36,889 bases of DNA from Flavobacteriaceae bacterium (GCA_018608485.1 JABAZK010000145.1:1-36889); one strand, 5' to 3'; shown: positions 8,258-16,783, numbered from the stretch's first letter. Notes: generated from the sequence alone by a model not told the origin. Made by a program: numbers and translations.

Positions 8258-10645
8258 ATGAAGCACTTCATGAAAATTATTAAAATAGTAGCCTTAACAT
8301 GTGTCTTTATTTTTGTTGCAGCATGGTTGTATTCAAGAACATTGCAACCAACTTACAATGGAGAATTAACATTAAATAACCTCTCGGAAAATGTTAGCGT
8401 TCATTTTGATGATAATGGAGTGCCTCATATAAATGCACAAACTCAAAAAGATGCTTATACTGCATTAGGCTATGTACATGCACAAGATAGATTATGGCAG
8501 ATGGAACTCATTAGAAGAATAGCTCCTGGAAGATTGTCAGAGCTTTTTGGAAAAGATTTATTAGATACAGATATCTTTTTTTTAGGCTTAGGAATAGAAG
8601 AGGCTGCAGCTATTGCAATTAATAATTTAGATAAAAATTCAGAAGCTTATTTGTTAGCTCAAGCTTATTTAGATGGTATTAATCAATATATAGAGAAAGG
8701 GAAAACACCTTTAGAATTTTCTTTAGTAGGTGTAAAAAAAGAAAAATATACGATTAAAGACATTTATAATGTATTGGGTTATATGTCATTTAGTTTTGCT
8801 GTAGCTCATAAAACAGATCCTTTATTGACGGAAATAAAAAATAAATTAGGGAACGTATATTTAGATGAAATCTTAGGTTCTCATCCAGAAAACTTAACCA
8901 TAAACAGAACAGATAGTGTTTCTAAAATACATGCGAAATTTTCAAAAAGCGTGAGTCTTATCATGGATAAAATGCCAGTCTCTCCATTAATTGGAAGTAA
9001 TTCCTGGGTTATTGGAGCAGATAAAACAAAAAACGGAAAAGTTATTTTCGCGAACGATCCTCACATCGGGTTTTCACAACCCTCTGTTTGGTATCAAAAT
9101 CATATTAAAACACCAGATTTTGAAATGTATGGTTTTAATTTAGCATTAATGCCTTATCCACTTTTGGGTCATAATAGAAATTATGCTTATGGTCTAACTA
9201 TGTTGGCAAATGATGACTTAAATTTTTATACTGAAGAAAGTAATCCCGATAATTCATCTGAATACAAAACAAAAGAGGGTTTTAAAAAATATGAGGTTTT
9301 AACAAAGACTATCAAGGTTAAAGATGCAGCCGATACTACTTTCCAAGTAAAAATTAGCCAACATGGCCCAATAATGAATGGGTTGATCAAACATATTGAT
9401 GAAGACCAGCCAATTGCTATGAATTGGATTTACACAAAATTAAAAAACGAGATGTTAGATGTCTCTTATGGGATGACCCATGCTGAATCGCTGGAAGATT
9501 TTAAAGTATCTGTTAGTAAAATTCATGCTCCCGGACTAAATGTAATGTATGGTGATAGTCAAGACAATATTGCTTGGTTTGCGTCTGCAAAATTATACCA
9601 ATTAAGAGAGGGTTTGTCCTCTAAAACGTATCTGAATGGTGCTTCTGGAGAAGATGAAATTATTGAGGTGTTAGATTTTGAAGAGAATCCAAAGGCAATA
9701 AATCCTAAATGGAATTATGTATATTCTGCGAATCATCAGCCAGATTCTGTTCGAGGGAAATTGTATCCAGGATATTATCAACCAGAAAATAGATCAAAAA
9801 GAATTGTTACGCTATTGGAAGCAAAAGATGATTTTACCAAAGGAGATGTTGCGGAAATGTTGTTCGATGTAACCTCATCTTTAGACCATCTTTTTGCAAG
9901 AGATTTATTATCCTTTTTACCTAAAAATGAGTTAAGTGATTCGGAAATTGAAGCTTATGAAGCTCTAAAAAACTGGGAGGGAGAATACTTGAAGACATCA
10001 GTTGGCCCTACCATTTATAATCGGTTTTTATTTGAATTTCTTAAGAATACTTATAAAGACGAAATAGGGGATGCCTTTAATCTCTTTATAAATTCACAAT
10101 TGCAAGATCAGGTATTACCAGTTCAAATAGCAAGGGAACAATCTGTTTGGTGGGATAATATTGAAACAAAAGATGTAATAGAAACGAAACAAGAAATCAT
10201 TTTGAGGTCCTACAAGAACAGCATAGCTTTTTTGAAAAAACAATTAGGAGATGATGTAAATAAATGGAATTGGAGTCGAGTTATTTCTGTAGAGCACGAA
10301 CATGCCATTGGAAAAGCTGGTGGGGTCTTAAGAGATTTTTTTAATGTAGGTCCTTTTAAAACTACTGGAGGAAACGAAGTGATTAATAACCAAATTTTTA
10401 AACTAGATAGTACTGGGTTTTATAAAGTTACTGCAGGACCATCTACTCGAAGAGTTATAGATTTTTCAGATGTAGAAAATGGGTTAAGCATTATTCCAAC
10501 AGGACAATCTGGAAATGTATTTAGTCCATATTATAAAGATCAGGCTCAAAAATACTTGAAAGGTGATTTTATAAAAATGGAATTGAATTCATCCGAGATT
10601 TTAAAGAGTGAAAATCGATTGATTTTTAAGAGTAAGGAAAATTAA
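8258..10645 (+). CDS. Penicillin acylase family (S45) N-terminal nucleophile hydrolase
   Basis: A 795-residue Ntn-hydrolase precursor. Residues 5-24 form a hydrophobic N-terminal anchor or signal, so it acts in the envelope. The alpha-subunit signature HAQDRLWQMEL is at 74-84. The autoprocessing site is G246-S247 in GSNSWVIG; Ser247 would become the N-terminal nucleophile of the beta subunit, followed by FANDPHIGF. The C-terminal half keeps family blocks such as SVEHEHAIG and GPSTRRVIDF. Members hydrolyse amide bonds in acylated compounds (beta-lactams, acyl-homoserine lactones, others); the natural substrate here is unknown. The ATG at 8258 is chosen because a -7 element precedes it; an ATG at 8270 is also possible. 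It stands alone and is convergent with the nitroreductase. Confidence 0.93.
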   Translation: MKHFMKIIKIVALTCVFIFVAAWLYSRTLQPTYNGELTLNNLSENVSVHFDDNGVPHINAQTQKDAYTALGYVHAQDRLWQMELIRRIAPGRLSELFGKDLLDTDIFFLGLGIEEAAAIAINNLDKNSEAYLLAQAYLDGINQYIEKGKTPLEFSLVGVKKEKYTIKDIYNVLGYMSFSFAVAHKTDPLLTEIKNKLGNVYLDEILGSHPENLTINRTDSVSKIHAKFSKSVSLIMDKMPVSPLIGSNSWVIGADKTKNGKVIFANDPHIGFSQPSVWYQNHIKTPDFEMYGFNLALMPYPLLGHNRNYAYGLTMLANDDLNFYTEESNPDNSSEYKTKEGFKKYEVLTKTIKVKDAADTTFQVKISQHGPIMNGLIKHIDEDQPIAMNWIYTKLKNEMLDVSYGMTHAESLEDFKVSVSKIHAPGLNVMYGDSQDNIAWFASAKLYQLREGLSSKTYLNGASGEDEIIEVLDFEENPKAINPKWNYVYSANHQPDSVRGKLYPGYYQPENRSKRIVTLLEAKDDFTKGDVAEMLFDVTSSLDHLFARDLLSFLPKNELSDSEIEAYEALKNWEGEYLKTSVGPTIYNRFLFEFLKNTYKDEIGDAFNLFINSQLQDQVLPVQIAREQSVWWDNIETKDVIETKQEIILRSYKNSIAFLKKQLGDDVNKWNWSRVISVEHEHAIGKAGGVLRDFFNVGPFKTTGGNEVINNQIFKLDSTGFYKVTAGPSTRRVIDFSDVENGLSIIPTGQSGNVFSPYYKDQAQKYLKGDFIKMELNSSEILKSENRLIFKSKEN

Positions 10646-11373
10646 ATTTCTTTATAAACTTCCTCAAAAGGAATTCTAAAGCGTTCCCCATAGACACCTT
10701 CTGGTTTTCTAATGCCACAAGAAACAATCATATTTATTTCCGCACCTCTTGGCAAGTTTAAGACTTTCTTTACTCTCCAGGTGTCAGAGCCCTCCATTGG
10801 GCAAGTATCATAACCCTCAGCAGCCATACTCAACATAAAATTTTCAGCAGCTAGCGCACAAGTCTTGTGAGCAACTATTCTCATATCACTATTTCTAACT
10901 TCTCTGAAAATAGGTTTAAAAAGCCCGATTACTAAAATCATTAGATATTTTAAAAACCCAAAAATTCCTAAAAAATCACTGTAGGCAAATGGAATTAATT
11001 TTCCGTAGTAATTTCTACTTACCTTTTCTCTACTGCTTTGTTCAGACTTTAGTTTTGGCGGAAAAATGCTATCAATCATTTGTAAGTTTGAATTTTTTCT
11101 TTTTTTCCAGAGATCTTTACGTGTCACAAAAATCACCAATTCTTCGGCTGTTTTAGCTGCGTTTTGATTAAAACACAAAGGAGCTATTTTTTGAATGGTT
11201 TCCTTGGAGGTGATGTGATAGAATTCCCAAAGCTGCATATTGCTGCTATTTGGAGCTAATGAAGCTTGATAAATACACTTTTTTACAAGCGCACTATCTA
11301 TTTTTTTTTCAGGGTCATAGATTCGTACAGATCTACGATAATTAATCGCTTCCTCTACTGTTTTTTGTGTCAT
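10642..11373 (-). CDS. Nitroreductase family protein
   Basis: A 243-residue FMN-dependent nitroreductase-fold protein. The FMN-phosphate-binding start is NYRRSVRIYD, with R13, R14 and R17, and the second signature is LAPNSSNMQLWEFY. The late YDTCPMEG block corresponds to the family's GYDSCPIEG-type motif. The middle (about residues 115-160) has a hydrophobic segment (FLGIFGFLKYLMILVIGLF) longer than usual for soluble nitroreductases, which may be a membrane-associating insertion. Its stop shares the four bases TTAA with the stop of the convergent acylase gene. It lies 14 bases after the Gfo/Idh gene and may be co-transcribed with it. Substrate unknown. Confidence 0.88.
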   Translation of the reverse strand: MTQKTVEEAINYRRSVRIYDPEKKIDSALVKKCIYQASLAPNSSNMQLWEFYHITSKETIQKIAPLCFNQNAAKTAEELVIFVTRKDLWKKRKNSNLQMIDSIFPPKLKSEQSSREKVSRNYYGKLIPFAYSDFLGIFGFLKYLMILVIGLFKPIFREVRNSDMRIVAHKTCALAAENFMLSMAAEGYDTCPMEGSDTWRVKKVLNLPRGAEINMIVSCGIRKPEGVYGERFRIPFEEVYKEI

Positions 11374-11387
11374 AAAATATTGTTAGT

Positions 11388-12794
11388 TTACCAGCCTTTT
11401 CTGTAGTCTCTTTTAATGAATTGGTTAGCCATTTCAAAATTTGTAATTTTCATATTTTCCCCATCCCATAGAAGTTTTTTCCTTCTTCCAGGAAATTTAT
11501 ATCTGTTATCAACTTTTTCGTGAAGTAGCGCTGATCTAATGGCTAGATTACCCATTAATACAGTTTCAGTTAATGGCCCTGCTTGAGACAATGGTGAACT
11601 AGTATAGGCACCATACCCTTCTTTACAAGCATTAATCCATTGAGCTTGATGACCACTCATTCCATCTTTAACTAATGAAGCCATATTTTTAACCTCTGGA
11701 ACCTCTGAACCATCGTTTAAAAATACTTTGGGGTTAGATCCATATGTTCCACAAATTAAGATTCCTTTAGATCCTTTCATGATTACACCACCACCCCAAT
11801 CTCCTAAAGATTCGTTTTCAGGAAGAAGATCAGGTCTTTCTGGTTCTATTCCACCATCATACCAATGTAGATCTACAGCAGGCATACTCCCTCTTTTTGG
11901 AAACTCTAAATGAATAACTGAAGAGGCAGGGGGTGTTTCGTCGTAAACAACTTCCTTAAAAAAGTCTTGATAGGTATTAGTTAAACTGCATTCAACAGAG
12001 GTAGGGTAGCCAAGTTTTAGTGCTCTAAATGGAACGTCGATTAAATGACATCCCATATCTCCCAGTGCACCTGTACCATAATCCCAATATCCTCTCCATC
12101 TGGTTGGCATAAAAGCTTCATGATACTCTCTCCATGGAGCAGTTCCTAACCACAGATTCCAATCAATTTCTTTTGGAACAGGCATGGTGTCTTTTGGAAC
12201 AGGAATTCCTTGGGGCCATACAGGTCTGTTAGTCCATGCATGTACTTCACCTATCTCACCAATAATTCCTTCTTGTACAACAGCGTCAATCCACCTTGTT
12301 CCGTCACCACTGGCTCCTTGATTTCCCATTTGGGTAACCAGTTTTTTATTCTCTGCCATTTCGGTAAGTTTTCGTGCTTCCCAAATATCATGAGTTAAAG
12401 GTTTTTCTATATACATATGTTTTCCTAGATCCATTGCTGACATACATTGTACATAGTGCATATGATCTGCTGAGCTTACAATAACAGCATCAATATCTTT
12501 GTGATGTTTCTCTAGCATATCTCTATAATCTCTCATATATGGAGCTTCAGAAAATTGTTCTCTCATTTGCTTAGCTCTTCTGTCATCTACATCACAAAGT
12601 GCTACGATATTAGCTCCATTTGAAGCAAAACTATTCATTAAATTACTTGTTCCTCTCCCGCCAATACCTATGGCCGCGATTCCTAATTTATCACTGGGTG
12701 CGGTGTAACCGCGTCCAAGAACATGTCTTGGGACAATAAAAAATGCTGCAGAACCTGCTAAAGTTTTTTTAAGGAATTTTCTTCTAGTAGTCAT
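11388..12794 (-). CDS. Gfo/Idh/MocA family oxidoreductase with Tat signal
   Basis: The protein has 468 residues. The N-terminus MTTRRKFLKK followed by a hydrophobic stretch (GSAAFFIVP) is a twin-arginine export signal, so the protein probably folds with NAD(P) in the cytoplasm and works in the periplasm. The Rossmann loop IGIGGRG (about 42-48) and the EKPLTHDIWEA block (Lys131) are the family hallmarks, and GDMGCHLIDVPF is in the catalytic half. This secreted subgroup is abundant in Bacteroidetes; some members are glycoside hydrolase family 109-like, others sugar or inositol dehydrogenases, and the substrate here cannot be told. It is 37 bases downstream of the pseudouridine synthase and 14 bases before the nitroreductase, at the end of a housekeeping operon. 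Confidence 0.92.
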   Translation of the reverse strand: MTTRRKFLKKTLAGSAAFFIVPRHVLGRGYTAPSDKLGIAAIGIGGRGTSNLMNSFASNGANIVALCDVDDRRAKQMREQFSEAPYMRDYRDMLEKHHKDIDAVIVSSADHMHYVQCMSAMDLGKHMYIEKPLTHDIWEARKLTEMAENKKLVTQMGNQGASGDGTRWIDAVVQEGIIGEIGEVHAWTNRPVWPQGIPVPKDTMPVPKEIDWNLWLGTAPWREYHEAFMPTRWRGYWDYGTGALGDMGCHLIDVPFRALKLGYPTSVECSLTNTYQDFFKEVVYDETPPASSVIHLEFPKRGSMPAVDLHWYDGGIEPERPDLLPENESLGDWGGGVIMKGSKGILICGTYGSNPKVFLNDGSEVPEVKNMASLVKDGMSGHQAQWINACKEGYGAYTSSPLSQAGPLTETVLMGNLAIRSALLHEKVDNRYKFPGRRKKLLWDGENMKITNFEMANQFIKRDYRKGW

Positions 12795-12831
12795 ATCAAA
12801 AATATAGTTAAAATAATATTTCTAAATATAA

Positions 12832-13521
12832 TCAATCCATACATGCATTCCAAATTACTTCACTTGGAGTAGGGGCTATAATTGTAATTGTTTTTTTTGA
12901 TACAGGATGAGTAAAGTTTATTTTTCTAGCGTGTAAGTGAATGCTTCCATCTTTGTTACTTCTAGATGCGCCGTATTTCAGGTCTCCTTTGATTGGGCTT
13001 CCAATGAAAGAAAGTTGAGCTCTAATTTGATGGTGCCTACCCGTTTCTAAATCAATTTCTAAAAGTAAATAATTCTCTAAATTTTTTAAAGTTGTGTAAT
13101 GAAGAATGGCTTTTTTACTTCCCTGAGCTTCTTTTTTAAAAACAGTAGATTTATTGTTTTTAGGATTCTTTTTTAGAAAATGTATTAAAGTATCCGTTGG
13201 CTTTTTTGGATTGTTTTTTATAACTGCCCAATATGTTTTTGAAATGACTCTGTCTCGAAGCATCTTGTTTAATCTCTCTAGTGCTTTTGAAGTTCTTGCA
13301 AAAATAATAATCCCAGAGGTGGGTCTATCTAATCTGTGAACTACACCTAAAAAAACTTCACCTGGTTTATTAAATTTTTCTTTGATATACTCTTTTACAA
13401 CATCACTTAAAGGTTTGTCTCCGGTTTTATCACCTTGAACAATATCTCCTGATTTTTTATTGACTATCACTAAGTGATTGTCTTCAAAAAGAACCTCTAA
13501 ATTATCTTTATTAGAATACAT
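12832..13521 (-). CDS. RluA family RNA pseudouridine synthase
   Basis: A 229-residue enzyme that isomerises uridine to pseudouridine in rRNA or tRNA. The catalytic motif HRLDRPTSG is at 62-70 with Asp65 as nucleophile. The FEDNHLVIVNKKSGDIVQG start and LETGRHHQIRAQL block are typical. There is no S4 RNA-binding domain in front, so it is a short RluA/RluC-type form rather than RluD; the target site is not predictable. It starts two bases after engB, so translation is probably coupled. The link to ribosome assembly via EngB is consistent with rRNA modification, but this is inference from context. Confidence 0.94.
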   Translation of the reverse strand: MYSNKDNLEVLFEDNHLVIVNKKSGDIVQGDKTGDKPLSDVVKEYIKEKFNKPGEVFLGVVHRLDRPTSGIIIFARTSKALERLNKMLRDRVISKTYWAVIKNNPKKPTDTLIHFLKKNPKNNKSTVFKKEAQGSKKAILHYTTLKNLENYLLLEIDLETGRHHQIRAQLSFIGSPIKGDLKYGASRSNKDGSIHLHARKINFTHPVSKKTITIIAPTPSEVIWNACMD

Positions 13522-13523
13522 TA

Positions 13524-14135
13524 TTAGTTGAAATTATCAGCAACATCATCATTCACTGTTGCTATGAACTCTAAAAACTCATCTTTACCTAGTCCGGTTG
13601 ATGACGAAGTAATAAAAGAGGTAGGGAGTGTTTCCCAACTGGTAAGTAATTTTTTCTTATAGGAAATAATTTGTTTGTTCAGTTTAGAACTTCCTAATTT
13701 ATCTGCTTTTGTAAAAACTATGCAAAAAGGTATCTGATTTTCACCTAAAAACTGCATAAATTCAAGATCAATTTTTTGAGGATCATGTCTAGAATCTATT
13801 AAAACAAATGTACAAACCAACTGCTGTCTTTCTTTGAAGTAATTTTCAATAAAGTATTGAAAAATTGTTCGTTTTTTTTTTGAAATTTTGGCGTATCCGT
13901 ATCCAGGTAAATCTACTAAAAACCAGTTGTCATTTATTTTAAAATGATTAATAAGTTGAGTTTTTCCAGGTTTTCCAGATGTTTTTGCTAGGTCCTTTCG
14001 CCCCATTAACATGTTAATTAATGAAGATTTACCAACATTAGATCTTCCAATAAAAGCATATTCTGGAATCCTGTCTTTTGGAGCCTTTGTAACATTACTG
14101 TTACTCATTACAAACTCTGCAGATTTAATTTTCAT
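13524..14135 (-). CDS. engB: Ribosome biogenesis GTP-binding protein EngB/YsxC
   Basis: A 203-residue cytoplasmic TrmE-Era-type GTPase needed for large ribosomal subunit assembly. The nucleotide-binding motifs are all present: P-loop GRSNVGKS at 30-37, the DLPG of G3 at 75-78 and TKAD of G4 at 142-145. The GYGYAK segment after G3 is characteristic of EngB. Length and motif spacing are normal. It is sandwiched between the alpha/beta hydrolase (3 bases upstream) and the pseudouridine synthase (2 bases downstream), forming the core of a minus-strand operon that starts at 14903. Confidence 0.97.
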   Translation of the reverse strand: MKIKSAEFVMSNSNVTKAPKDRIPEYAFIGRSNVGKSSLINMLMGRKDLAKTSGKPGKTQLINHFKINDNWFLVDLPGYGYAKISKKKRTIFQYFIENYFKERQQLVCTFVLIDSRHDPQKIDLEFMQFLGENQIPFCIVFTKADKLGSSKLNKQIISYKKKLLTSWETLPTSFITSSSTGLGKDEFLEFIATVNDDVADNFN

Positions 14136-14138
14136 GAA

Positions 14139-14903
14139 TTAGATGTTTCTAGAACTAAACCAAGATTCTAGAATTTGATTAAATTCCTTAGGCTTTTCCA
14201 TCATGGCTGCATGTCCACACTTATCAATCCAAAATAAATCAGAATTAGGTAATAGTTTGTGGAAATCATTAGCAACATCAGGTGGTGTCACTGAATCCTG
14301 TTTCCCCCAAATTAAGCAAGTGGGTTGCTTCATGTTTGGTAAATCATCAGCCATATTGTGCCTGATTGCACTTTTTGCAATAGTTAATGTTTTTAAAACC
14401 GTAATACGATTATTAACGATCCCATATACTTCATCTACAAGCTCTTTGCTGGCAATAGCTGGATCATAAAAAACATCTCTAGTTTTTTGTTCAATATATT
14501 CGTAATTACCTCTTTTAGGATAGGTATCTCCCATGGCCTTTTCATAAAGACCAGAGCTTCCAGTTAGAACTAATGAATGAACATCTTCAGGATAATGTTT
14601 TGTGTAGTAAAGTGCAATATGTCCTCCCAAAGAATTACCAAGTAAGGTAACTTTTTCTAACCCTTTAAATTTTATGAATTCGTGAATAAACTTGGCTAGG
14701 TGTTTTACATTAGTTTTTAGTAATGGTAATGTATATAAAGGAAGTTCTGGGATTAAAACTCGATATCCTTTTTTTGTAAAATACTGAAAAGTTTCGTCAA
14801 AATTACTTAGTGCCCCCATTAGTCCGTGGAGAATAATTAAAGATCTCCCTTCTCCAGCTTCTGCGTATGTAAATTCCCCTTCAGTTTTTAAGCTTTCAGT
14901 CAT
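14139..14903 (-). CDS. Alpha/beta hydrolase
   Basis: A 254-residue soluble alpha/beta hydrolase-fold protein. HGLMG at 26-30 is the oxyanion region, the nucleophile elbow is GNSLGG with Ser91, the acid is Asp203 in WGKQDSVTPP, and the histidine is His231 in CGHAAMMEKP. A complete triad predicts an active esterase, lipase or C-C hydrolase; the substrate is unknown. It is the first gene of the operon with engB and the RluA-type synthase, a conserved arrangement in Flavobacteriia as far as I recall. It has no signal peptide. It is transcribed away from the dcw cluster, and a -7 element lies 22 bases before its ATG. Confidence 0.92.
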   Translation of the reverse strand: MTESLKTEGEFTYAEAGEGRSLIILHGLMGALSNFDETFQYFTKKGYRVLIPELPLYTLPLLKTNVKHLAKFIHEFIKFKGLEKVTLLGNSLGGHIALYYTKHYPEDVHSLVLTGSSGLYEKAMGDTYPKRGNYEYIEQKTRDVFYDPAIASKELVDEVYGIVNNRITVLKTLTIAKSAIRHNMADDLPNMKQPTCLIWGKQDSVTPPDVANDFHKLLPNSDLFWIDKCGHAAMMEKPKEFNQILESWFSSRNI

Positions 14904-14925
14904 TATTTCTTGATTAGGCTAATTA

Positions 14926-14933
14926 CAAATGTA
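14926..14933 (-). promoter_or_regulatory. -7 element for the hydrolase-engB-rluA-type operon
   Basis: Minus-strand TACATTTG (plus strand CAAATGTA) fits TAnnTTTG and lies 22 bases before the ATG at 14903. It shares a 200-base divergent region with the mraZ promoter. Confidence 0.6.
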
Positions 14934-15036
14934 GTTCTTTTTTATGACAAATACGATGAATTGATTATGCGCTAAGAATTAGTTTTGGGCTTTTAGGCTA
15001 CTAAAAATAGGACCTTTCACAATACTTATTAACAAT

Positions 15037-15063
15037 GTGGTAAAAAGTGGTAAAAAGTGGTAA
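15037..15063 (+). promoter_or_regulatory. MraZ operator: three GTGGTAAA(AA) direct repeats
   Basis: Three copies of GTGG start at 15037, 15047 and 15057, each followed by TAAA, giving an exact 10-base period and putting the boxes on one face of the helix. MraZ proteins are known to bind short G-rich direct repeats with 10-base spacing upstream of their own gene. The last repeat ends about 9 bases before the -7 element, so the array covers the -33 region and autorepression of the dcw cluster is the natural reading. Confidence 0.9.
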
Positions 15064-15071
15064 ATAATTTT

Positions 15072-15079
15072 TATTTTTG
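15072..15079 (+). promoter_or_regulatory. -7 element of the dcw cluster promoter
   Basis: TATTTTTG fits TAnnTTTG directly after the MraZ repeats. It contains the TTG at 15077-15079, which therefore cannot be a translation start if this promoter is used; the TTG at 15104 lies 24 bases downstream. Confidence 0.72.
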
Positions 15080-15103
15080 AATCCAAAGGTAAAATTAGTT
15101 CCA

Positions 15104-15571
15104 TTGATAAATTTAATAGGTACATATGAGTGTAAGGTTGATGCTAAAGGAAGGTTGATGATTTCATCAGCTTTTAAAAAGCAATTGTCTCCTATTTTGC
15201 AAGAGGGTTTTGTTGTAAAGCGAGCTGTTTTTCAACCTTGTCTTGAGTTGTATCCTATGCAAGAGTGGAATAAGGTCATGCTTAAGATTAATAGTCTAAA
15301 TCGTTTTATTAAGAAAAACAACGATTTCATCAGAAGATTTACTGCGGGAGTAAAAGAAGTTGAGTTAGATTCTTCAGGAAGATTATTGATTCCTAAAGAC
15401 TTGTGTCATTTTGCTGGAATAAAGAAGCAGATAGTTTTGTCTTCGGCAATAAATATCATTGAGATTTGGGATAAAGATAGTTATGAAAAATCTATAGACG
15501 ATACAGCCATGGATTTTGCTTCATTAACGGAGGAGGTAATGGGTAATTCTGATGATAATGGAGTATCATAA
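15104..15571 (+). CDS. mraZ: Transcriptional regulator MraZ
   Basis: A 155-residue protein of two SpoVT/AbrB-type domains that form the ring-shaped MraZ repressor of the division cluster. The two signature strands are visible: GTYECKVDAKGRLMIS near the N-terminus and LDSSGRLLIPKDL in the second half. The start chosen is TTG at 15104, giving (M)INLIGTYECK as in other flavobacterial MraZ proteins. The frame also reads back to a TTG at 15077, but that codon is the 3' end of the -7 promoter element. No in-frame ATG exists before the first domain. The gene overlaps rsmH by 14 bases. Its own operator lies just upstream. Confidence 0.95.
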   Translation: MINLIGTYECKVDAKGRLMISSAFKKQLSPILQEGFVVKRAVFQPCLELYPMQEWNKVMLKINSLNRFIKKNNDFIRRFTAGVKEVELDSSGRLLIPKDLCHFAGIKKQIVLSSAINIIEIWDKDSYEKSIDDTAMDFASLTEEVMGNSDDNGVS

Positions 15572-16457
15572 TTCAGTACTGTTATCTGAAAGTATAGACG
15601 CACTATCAATAAAGAAAGATGGTGTTTATGTAGACGTTACATTTGGAGGTGGAGGTCATTCAAGAGAGATATTAAAACGCCTAGGTAGTAATGGAATGTT
15701 GCTTGCTTTTGATCAAGACTCGGATGCAATAAGAAATAAAATTGAAGACAGTCGATTTATTTTAATAGAAGAAAATTTCAGGTATATAAGCAGGTTTTTA
15801 AAATTTTATGGAATAAAAAAAGTTGATGGTGTTTTAGCTGATTTAGGAGTGTCATCTCATCAATTTGATGAGGCAGAAAGAGGATTTTCTATACGTTTTG
15901 ACGGAGAATTAGATATGAGGATGAATCAGAGCTCCAAGAATTCAGCAAAAAAAATTATCAATACCTACCCAGAAGAAAAGCTTGCAGATATTCTGTTTAT
16001 GTATGGTGAGTTAAGAAATGCTAGATCGATTGCTAAAACTATTGTAGAGGAAAGAGAAATTAAAAAAATAGATACAAGTTTCCAGTTTAGAAGTGTTCTT
16101 CAGAGATATTTACCCAAGGCTAAGGAGCATAAAATATTAGCTCAAATTTTTCAAGCTATTAGAATTGAAGTAAATGAAGAATTAGATGTTTTAAAAGAGT
16201 TTTTAATACAGACACCTACTTTATTAAAACCTGAGGGCAGATTGAGCGTCATCTCTTATCATTCGTTAGAAGATAGGCTTGTGAAAAGATTTATAAGAAC
16301 AGGGTTGTTTTCTGGTGAGCCAGAAAAAGATTTATTTGGAAATATAGATGTTCCTTTAATGAAAGTTGGAAAATTAATTGTTCCAGAGAAAAGTGAGATA
16401 AATAGTAATAATAGGGCAAGGAGTGCAAAGCTAAGAGTAGCTAAATTAAAAACATAA
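15558..16457 (+). CDS. rsmH: 16S rRNA (cytosine(1402)-N(4))-methyltransferase RsmH
   Basis: A 299-residue S-adenosylmethionine-dependent methyltransferase, formerly MraW, that modifies C1402 in the decoding centre of 16S rRNA. The SAM loop is VDVTFGGGGHS at about 25-35, followed by ADLGVSSHQFD and a late SYHSLEDRLVKRF block, all typical. Two ATGs are possible (15552 and 15558); the second gives MEYHNSVLLSES, the usual N-terminus. It starts inside the end of mraZ and its stop overlaps the ftsL start by one base (TAATG), so translation is likely coupled along this stretch. Confidence 0.97.
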   Translation: MEYHNSVLLSESIDALSIKKDGVYVDVTFGGGGHSREILKRLGSNGMLLAFDQDSDAIRNKIEDSRFILIEENFRYISRFLKFYGIKKVDGVLADLGVSSHQFDEAERGFSIRFDGELDMRMNQSSKNSAKKIINTYPEEKLADILFMYGELRNARSIAKTIVEEREIKKIDTSFQFRSVLQRYLPKAKEHKILAQIFQAIRIEVNEELDVLKEFLIQTPTLLKPEGRLSVISYHSLEDRLVKRFIRTGLFSGEPEKDLFGNIDVPLMKVGKLIVPEKSEINSNNRARSAKLRVAKLKT

Positions 16458-16783
16458 TGTCTAAGGTAAAAAAAAACATATATGATGTTTTGAGAGGAGG
16501 TTTTTTAATTAATGAATCTTCCTTTAAAAATTGGAGAATGATTTTTTTTATTGTGGTTCTTCTTTTAATCATGATTTCTAGCGCACATAGTTCTGATAAG
16601 AAGGTGTTGGAAATTTCAGAATTAAATAAGTTAAAAAGAGAGTTAAGAGCCATATATATAGATACTCAAACAACATTAATGCGAATGAAAATGGAGTCTA
16701 ACATTCGTCAGAGAGCAAAAATGACGGGATTGCAACCCTCTAAAACTCCGCCAAAAAGAATAAAAGTCATTAACAACGAATAA
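16457..16783 (+). CDS. ftsL: FtsL-like cell division protein
   Basis: A 108-residue bitopic membrane protein in the ftsL slot between rsmH and ftsI. It has a short cytoplasmic N-terminus, one membrane helix at about residues 28-45 (rich in Ile, Val and Leu) and a periplasmic segment that continues as a probable coiled coil (ISELNKLKRELRAIYIDTQT). FtsL sequences are poorly conserved, so the assignment rests on topology, size and position. It would link FtsQ and FtsI/FtsW in the divisome. It begins on the last base of the rsmH stop codon and ends 11 bases before the ftsI start. Confidence 0.9.
   Translation: MSKVKKNIYDVLRGGFLINESSFKNWRMIFFIVVLLLIMISSAHSSDKKVLEISELNKLKRELRAIYIDTQTTLMRMKMESNIRQRAKMTGLQPSKTPPKRIKVINNE

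Noticed and set aside
12797-12804. Minus-strand TATTTTTG, a perfect -7 match before the Gfo/Idh gene
   Set aside because: It lies only two bases from the ATG at 12794, so transcription would begin inside the coding sequence and remove the start. No later start keeps the Tat signal. Probably chance.
15001-15065. GTGGTAAAAA repeats as a CRISPR-like or plasmid iteron array
   Set aside because: Only three copies with a 10-base period directly before mraZ; the MraZ operator explains them fully.
15077-15103. Longer MraZ N-terminus from the TTG at 15077
   Set aside because: The TTG is the end of the -7 element, and the extra nine residues are not part of the MraZ fold.
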